From Perkinsus olseni (Eukaryota; Perkinsozoa; Perkinsida): a stretch of 25,919 nt of DNA. This document shows, piece after piece, positions 21,132-25,919 of the stretch. The notes beneath the pieces were generated by a model that ran no database searches, was not told the origin of the DNA, and worked only from the letters and a program-made list of their open reading frames with translations. Each line of letters opens with the position of its first letter. Position 1 is the first letter of the stretch. Both the position numbers and the translations under genes were made by a program. The DNA is taken from positions 1-25,919 of the forward strand of contig JABANN010000491.1 in the NCBI GenBank assembly GCA_013115125.1, in the 5' to 3' direction.

Positions 21132-21591
21132 GCATGCATCAGCATAGACCGACTCTTCGCCCTCTTGCGTCGTGTTCCTCGCGCAGTATCGGTGGGAACT
21201 TGAGCGCACGGAAAGAATTTGGGCAGGACAGTTGTCCACTGGGGGACCCCGTGATACTCGTTTACCCTCGACAAGGGTTTTCCGGCAAACAGCCCGCGAA
21301 ACCATGGACGATGAAATTGGGCCAGACGGGCTCAATATCATAAAAATGCGACGCCGGAGTTTGATAGATCCTCGAGGTGTGCAACCAGAATTACAACGCG
21401 AAAGCACCTCCAAGGAGCCCCTCCGCTCAGCCACGATTTTCTGTTCTTAGCCAAGAGGGCTGCCATTGGAGCGAAGCGACGAACTCCGCTTGTACTCGTT
21501 AACGGAGCATCAACGGCGAGCTCTTTGGCTCATTAATGTTGATACACTACCTGGAAGAAGTTTCTTGTCGTGCACTGCGTGAGATAACTTC
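21132..21591. other. Region between convergent genes
   Basis: Apart from the coding-like segment at 21178-21450, nothing recognisable is seen. The RIIa-like gene (plus) and the cyclic-nucleotide-binding gene (minus) converge here, so both 3' ends should lie in it. Confidence 0.4.
21178..21450 (+). CDS. Unassigned coding-like segment
   Basis: An open frame from an acceptor-like CGCAG at 21173-21177 to TAG at 21448-21450 reads YRWELERTERIWAGQLSTGG and later ETMDDEIGPDGLNIIKMRRR. The composition is protein-like (charged, no low complexity). I could not find a first exon; the only ATG near the left end is in another frame. It may be a 3' exon of the RIIa-like gene (from a phase-0 donor at 21101), or a separate small gene. 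A minus-strand frame over the same bases is also open but less protein-like. Confidence 0.3.
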   Translation, partial: LAQYRWELERTERIWAGQLSTGGPRDTRLPSTRVFRQTARETMDDEIGPDGLNIIKMRRRSLIDPRGVQPELQRESTSKEPLRSATIFCS

Positions 21592-23028
21592 TTAATAGGC
21601 ATGGCCGACCACTCGAACGAAACTTCTCTCTGGATAGCGGGAGTGCAACGGCCTCCATAGGCGGAACACAGTCATGGGTGCACTCTGCAGCAGAATGCCG
21701 TGCCGAAGGTCGGCATAATCACCTGACTGCCCGCACTGACTTGGCGGCCGGATGGGGACGAAATAGCGCTCGAAGTCGGTCCTGGACTCCGCCCGAGCCT
21801 CCCGGAGGAACCTGCGGGAATCTCTAGTCAACATCGACGCGTGTAGAGAGGTAGTGCTACCGTAGCGCGTCGTCCCTGACCATCCGCTGTGAAGCTTCAT
21901 GGCCTGCTCTCGTGGCCGGTCTGCTCAACCTTCGGTACTGCCGCCGTGACTCGGTGAGGAAGTGGGATCTGCATTGGCGTCTATGGGAAGGTCAACGGAC
22001 GGACCCCAGCCGCTAGCCTTCGTACTCGCCCGTGCCAACCTCACTCACCTAGACTCGGGCATCACCTGCGGCAGAAGCCGCGTTCGAGTGACTTCCCTGA
22101 CCGCGTAAATCCAGTGCAAGCGGTTGAGAATCTTGGTGGACACCGCCGAGCCTGAGATCGCGACCTGCTCCCTGCAAGCGAGGGGATACGTACCAAATCG
22201 CGAGAACGGCAGGCTCAGCAGTCGGCACTCATGGGAGGTGACGACGACCGTGTAAACCGATCGTAACTGGCATCAATGCGAGTTCATAGAGACTGAAAGA
22301 TTCGGGTCTCACTGCCTGAGTTGTCCTCGAGGACGGTGGCAGAAGGACATAGTTCTCCATCCCGAACGGCTCGCCAGCGCCCAATTCTGCTATAGAGTGG
22401 CTGTCAAGTAGAGCCCCAGCTGCTCCTGAGTGGAGACTTGACAGTCGAGAGGACGACTGATGCTCTACCAAGTTCGTAAGCCTCTTGTCTTGGTCGAGTC
22501 TTCGAGGTCGCGAGAAGAAGCCTGCAGGATCCCTGCACGATGAAGTGGATTCTTCTCGCTGATGCTCGGCTAGAGTTCTGTTCAACCACGACATGGTCCC
22601 TGAGTCTCCCCATGGAAACCACCGCATATAACCACACAGATTTCTGACCTCTGGTGGGTGTAGGACTCGCAGGCTACGTTGAGTCGCTCGATTTCCTTTG
22701 GCGTGCAGTCCGTGAACATTTTACTCAAAAAGATACCATCGTGCTGGTATCTGCGGCGACTACCTCGGCCAAGAAAGTCTGTCCCTGCCTCTTACGTCTC
22801 TGACGATCGTTCCTCCGCCACCTACAGAGCGAAGAAGTATCTCTCCACACACTCTCCCACCAGAGGAAATCCTCACCTGGAAATCCGAGACTGCTTCTTG
22901 CTGAACTTTCGCTAGCTGTCGTGTGCCCACTATCGCCGCGCCTGCCAGGGAAGATTGCAAATGATGTAGTTGGAAAGCACTCTACTAGCCCTCTTGAAGA
23001 AACCTCGATGGTCTTTGAGCGATGCCAT
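21592..23028 (-). CDS. Cyclic-nucleotide-binding (CNB) domain protein
   Basis: Nine exons in transcript order: 23028-23004, 22941-22877, 22821-22796, 22750-22649, 22599-22469, 22389-22313, 22164-22066, 21937-21861 and 21811-21592, giving 273 residues. All phases agree. The CNB fold spans about 44-160: DGIFLSKMFTDCTPKEIERL, VACESYTHQRDHVVVEQN, IHFIVQGSCRLLL, then the phosphate-binding-cassette-like ELGAGEPFGMENYVLLPPSS (118-137) with Arg138, and VAISGSAVSTKILNRL. The canonical FGE is FGM here. The C-terminal 100 residues are basic and helical (YRRLSRPATRAGHEASQRMV; FLREARAESRTDFERYF). No kinase or channel domain is attached. It may sense cAMP/cGMP or be a degenerate binding fold. In exon 7 the start at 22164 was preferred because it is in phase. 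Confidence 0.7.
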
Positions 23029-23192
23029 AGGGACTTGTTAACTCGTCAGAACGAGCTGTCGTTGTAAGCAATGTCGAACACTCGATCGCACCTCTCGCCG
23101 ATTCCTATGCCACCCCGCGTGAGTTGTCGATTAACAACACTACAGGAAACCCCGGAAATCGACGAGGCTTATGACAAGCATGTGAAGCAGAA

Positions 23193-24278
23193 TCACTTTT
23201 CGGCTTCCTCAGAATCCTCGTCTCCGCCATCGCTCCCAATCTCGAATGATACCATCGCCTGAAGACCAAGCCCGTGAGGATCTTTCATTACAGGGAGGCC
23301 TCCCAGTGCTTCTCCGGTATAGACTGTTGTGTGGTCGAGTTAGGCCTCACCTTATGCTGGAACATCATCACACAAAAGTCTTCAAAGTCAAGAGCAGCCG
23401 TTATGTAGTCGATAGCGAACAGCCCCGCAGTATCTGCCAGGCTCCCAAGAGTATCTTCGAGCGAACTGTTTCTCCTAGTGAGTATCTCAATGCTAGGATA
23501 GCAGCATGAAGTCCTACAGCTCCATGCCACGCTAAGACTGGCTATGGTCAGAGAGACTCACTTTATATTCAGGCATATTCTATGCGTCATCAACTTGTCA
23601 CGTTCGAAAAGGTTTGCTTTGGTTACTACGGCTTGCAAAGTGAGCGCTAATTCATATACAAGCGGAGACTATGACACGAGTTGTGTCAGGGGTAGGGGTG
23701 TCACGCAACGTACTTTCGAAGGAAGGCAGGAACGGAGGGTGAGCACACTGCCCCTGACCACACGGCCCACCTTTCTCGGCGATGACTTCTAAGTAGGTAG
23801 CGAACTCCTCATCAGAGACTCGATGAGCATCCAGAACGTCTGAGATGGCCACCGTTGCAATAGTGAAGTACTAACCACCCCTAGCCAACGGTTTACTCTT
23901 TATTTCATCTTCAATAAGGCTTTGATACGCCAGAAAGATGTTGTGCCAGTCTAAGGGGATGTCTTGGTCCAAGTCACGGTCATCGAAGGTGTCCGCGTGG
24001 TCGAATATGAACTTGGATACGGCCTGTGGACGGCATGGCTGCTTCTGAGACCTGCGTAACAGCTCACATCGGTGAACTTGCCACTGGTACACTCGAGTTC
24101 AAGGGCTGCGAAGAATTCCAATACTCGCTGGGTCTCAGCCTCCTCTGAGAACAACGTTTCCGAATAGCCAGCGTGCAAAGTCGTTCCGACTGCAGGAGAG
24201 GGCACTGGGACTACCCGCGGCGTCTTCAAAAGGAGGCTCCGCAGCGGTGATGCTGTCTGGAACAACCTCAGTAGACAT
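23193..24278 (-). CDS. BART-domain protein (ARL2BP/CFAP36 type)
   Basis: Six exons: 24278-24215, 24144-24093, 24051-23879, 23839-23771, 23454-23351 and 23258-23193, giving 175 residues. The model starts MSTEVVPDSITAAEPPFEDA. The BART pattern runs through RVLEFFAALE, then SKFIFDHADTFDDRDL, then DWHNIFLAYQSLIEDEIKSK, then DVLDAHRVSDEEFATYLEVI, then LADTAGLFAIDYITAALDFE with DFCVMMFQHK. BART domains bind small ARL GTPases (ARL2/ARL3) and occur in ciliary proteins. The tail is acidic (GSDGGDEDSEEAEK), as in CFAP36-like proteins. The 316-nt fourth intron (23455-23770) is the least certain; the acceptor was chosen by phase. Its 3' end is 164 bases from the CNB gene start, same strand. It is divergent from the DDHD gene. 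Confidence 0.75.
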
Positions 24279-24321
24279 GAAGGAAACTGTCTCAGCACTA
24301 AAGATGAATCTCTGTCACGGG

Positions 24322-24350
24322 CACGCGTCACATATAGTTTGTGACGCGTG
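24322..24350. promoter_or_regulatory. ACGCGT-containing 10-bp inverted repeat upstream of the BART gene
   Basis: CACGCGTCAC (24322-24331) and GTGACGCGTG (24341-24350) are perfect reverse complements with a 9-base AT-rich spacer. Each arm contains ACGCGT, the MluI cell-cycle box sequence known from fungal G1/S promoters. The pair sits 44 bases upstream of the BART start and about 200 bases upstream of the divergent DDHD start. It could be a dimeric transcription-factor site; that function is inferred. Confidence 0.45.
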
Positions 24351-24546
24351 TGACGGTTAACAAAGCTTTCGTCATGGGTGCCGATCGAAATGTAACGCGG
24401 TGAGATCCTACTAAATGCGCACATCGCTCCGCTCACAGCGCATGACATGTTCCGCGCTTTTCATATAGCATGTCGGAGAGTTGAGCTTGTGGGTCTGCAT
24501 TGTGGATTCTGGGTTCTCAGTTTGCTCTATTGAACAGGGGGTTAGA

Positions 24547-25434
24547 ATGTCCGAGGACTTCGTCTGGCTCCACCACCCTCTTACGGGTGAGAATCCTCCC
24601 ATGGGGAAGTCCAGCACTCCTTGGGATCAGACCTGGGTGGTATTTCCCAAGCCTGATCAGGACAACCTCGACAGTGCTCTGGAGACCAACGAGGTAAGAT
24701 CGACAGTAACGAGAACAGACTGTTCCGAAGGCTGTTGTTCTACACGCTCGCATAGGGGATTACACGCTTCTATAAGGCGCTGATTACTCCCTGTTCTTAA
24801 GCAATACGACCTTTAGCTACGTAAAGACCTACGTCTAGATCAGATGGGGCCGCTAGTGCGTTAGAGCAGTTATCCACCTCTGTTAAGGCACGTGTGGGAG
24901 TGTACGGAGATCGGTGGGTTGTGGACCTCGCATCGCGGACGGTGTTACCAAGATACTGGAAGATGGCTTCGAGCGAGGTTGTACGAGCCCTGTGGCACGT
25001 TGATGGTACGACTGAGGATACTGGGAGAAAGAACATTCGTGCCAACGGTCAATTGCCTTCACCATTGCACCGCTGATTCCCTACTGGACACAGCATAGAT
25101 TCTGCCTCGTTGGTCTAAGTGGACATAATAGCTCTTCCTCGGCTGCGATCCGCGCTCCCTGGTGCCCCTCGATGCTACTCTCCCGAGGACCGTGGTTCTA
25201 ACCCTTAGGTAAGCCTCTTCCGGAAGAGGACTCAGTAGCTATTGAGAAGTGGATCGAGGAGCAGAAGGCCGGGGACGCGTCTGGAAAGCGCTCGCCTGAT
25301 TATCTGGTACTAGCGGATTCATTCTGACAAGCCCGGAGCGAACCGCCCTTCTTTTCAGGCTCTTCCTGATGGTAAAAATTTTGTCGAATATCAAGAGAGC
25401 AGCGATTCTTATGTTGTGTACGGTTCCGGCATAG
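24547..25434 (+). CDS. DDHD-type phospholipase (partial, N-terminal part; continues past the right edge)
   Basis: Visible exons: 24547-24693, 24888-25047, 25209-25306 and 25359-25434, about 160 residues with consistent phases. The N-terminus reads MSEDFVWLHHPLTGENPPMG and WVVFPKPDQDNLDSALETNE. Then come VYGDRWVVDLASRTVLPRYW, SSEVVRALWHVDG, GKPLPEEDSVAIEKWIEEQK and ALPDGKNFVEYQESSD. This series (Y.vDl..r...P.YW, VRR.tW, PL.eeds..iE, LPDGK.y) is the N-terminal region of DDHD/PA-PLA1-type intracellular phospholipases. Those proteins carry their GXSXG lipase and DDHD domains further on, which would be beyond this window. The exon-2 acceptor TTAAG is weak but in phase. After 25434 the donor GTGTGT opens an intron containing the foldback element. 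Confidence 0.72.
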
Positions 25435-25613
25435 GTGTGTATCTGGGGTAGTAGGGAAGCAGGGGGCGGCTATCCGCGTTTCTTTACTGAAAAAAATGCC
25501 TAGATGAGCGCATGCTGCCGCGAAGGGGGACATTGGTCGCCGTAGGACACCCTCTGGGATTTTGCTGAGGATGTTAGGGGAACCTTGTCGGTCTATACCA
25601 TTCAGAAGTCCAT

Positions 25614-25908
25614 TTGGCGGATAAGGCCGCCTATATAGGGGTCGAGGATTTCACGGTGGCGGGTTGAGACAGCAAACTGGCGGTAGGGCGGAGATTGTAG
25701 GGTCATTAATCATTATCGGCGAGATTGACTTCCTTAATGATGACTTATTGGCTAAATTGATTTCCTTATTTGAGGCCGGCCGCTAAAATAACTTCCTTAT
25801 CCGCCAATCGCATCCCCTCATCTCGACCCTACCGATATTGGCTCAACTCGCTAATGTGATGATATCATCCTCGACCCCCATATAGGCAACGGCAACCCTA
25901 TCCGCCAA
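25614..25908. mobile_element. MITE-like foldback element in an intron
   Basis: The left end (25614-25649) has TTGGCGGATAAGG then CCTATATAGGGGTCGAGGAT. The right end (25868-25908) is its imperfect reverse complement: ATCCTCGACCCCCATATAGG, then CCCTATCCGCCAA. Similarity continues inward for perhaps 80 bases (GCGGGTTGAG against CTCAACTCGC). The flanks read ATT/ATT if the element is taken as 25615-25907, compatible with a 3-bp target duplication. There is no coding capacity. Internal copies of a CTTCCTTA motif lie at about 25731, 25763 and 25794. This is a non-autonomous DNA transposon by structure; the superfamily is not determined. Confidence 0.7.
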
Positions 25909-25919
25909 TTTGCTGATGT

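Noticed and set aside
22229-22627. Minus-strand ORF of 132 codons starting at a real ATG
   Set aside because: It crosses two introns of the CNB gene. Only its part at 22313-22389 is coding in that frame, while 22469-22599 codes in another frame that gives the FIVQG block.
23071-23262. Plus-strand ORF of 63 codons with a good ATG and a 27-nt possible intron
   Set aside because: It is antisense to the last exon and intron of the BART gene, whose minus-strand frame has phase-consistent splicing and a family match.
23246-23509. Plus-strand ORF of 87 codons
   Set aside because: It lies antisense over the conserved BART exon 23351-23454; composition is not protein-like.

Overview
The window looks like a gene-dense nuclear segment of a protist with many short introns, most likely an alveolate of the Perkinsus type (Perkinsozoa, near dinoflagellates). 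The evidence is inferential. It includes near-balanced base composition, many 40-80 nt GT-AG introns in all three phases, a TIR-like FLSHSW membrane protein of a kind common in dinoflagellates and Perkinsus, a single-exon-difference tandem transporter family, an iron superoxide dismutase with an N-terminal membrane anchor, and several flagellum-type proteins. No rRNA, tRNA, CRISPR array or bacterial-style operon was found. All gene models were built by hand: I looked for conserved protein blocks and joined them where donor, acceptor and phase agree. In every complete model the summed exon length is a multiple of three.

Layout. Bases 1-3630 carry three minus-strand genes: the TIR-like/FLSHSW membrane protein (cut by the left edge), an F-box/leucine-rich protein with an HMG-box-like tail, and a small membrane protein. 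From 4084 to 9925 lie three plus-strand tandem copies of a drug/metabolite-transporter superfamily carrier. Copies 2 and 3 share nine intron positions and eight identical exon lengths. Copy 1 lacks five of those introns while keeping the same coding length across four of them.

From 10628 to 21131 the plus strand carries a WBP2-like GRAM-domain protein, the Fe-superoxide dismutase, a 15-exon coiled-coil protein, a PD-(D/E)XK-nuclease-like protein, an RRM-type RNA-binding protein and a small RIIa-like flagellar-type protein. From 21592 to 24278 there are two minus-strand genes: a cyclic-nucleotide-binding-domain protein and a BART-domain protein of the ARL2BP/CFAP36 type. The BART gene is divergent from a plus-strand DDHD-type phospholipase whose first four exons lie at 24547-25434. 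The phospholipase runs off the right edge through an intron holding a foldback, MITE-like element (about 25614-25908).

The genes do not form one pathway. Three (RIIa-like, BART and possibly the coiled-coil protein) fit a flagellum/basal-body role, which suits a zoospore-forming protist. The dismutase and transporters suit organelle or vesicle metabolism. The most interesting points are the intron-block difference among the transporter paralogs, the bipartite-looking leader of the dismutase, the nuclease-like protein, the F-box/HMG combination, and the foldback element.
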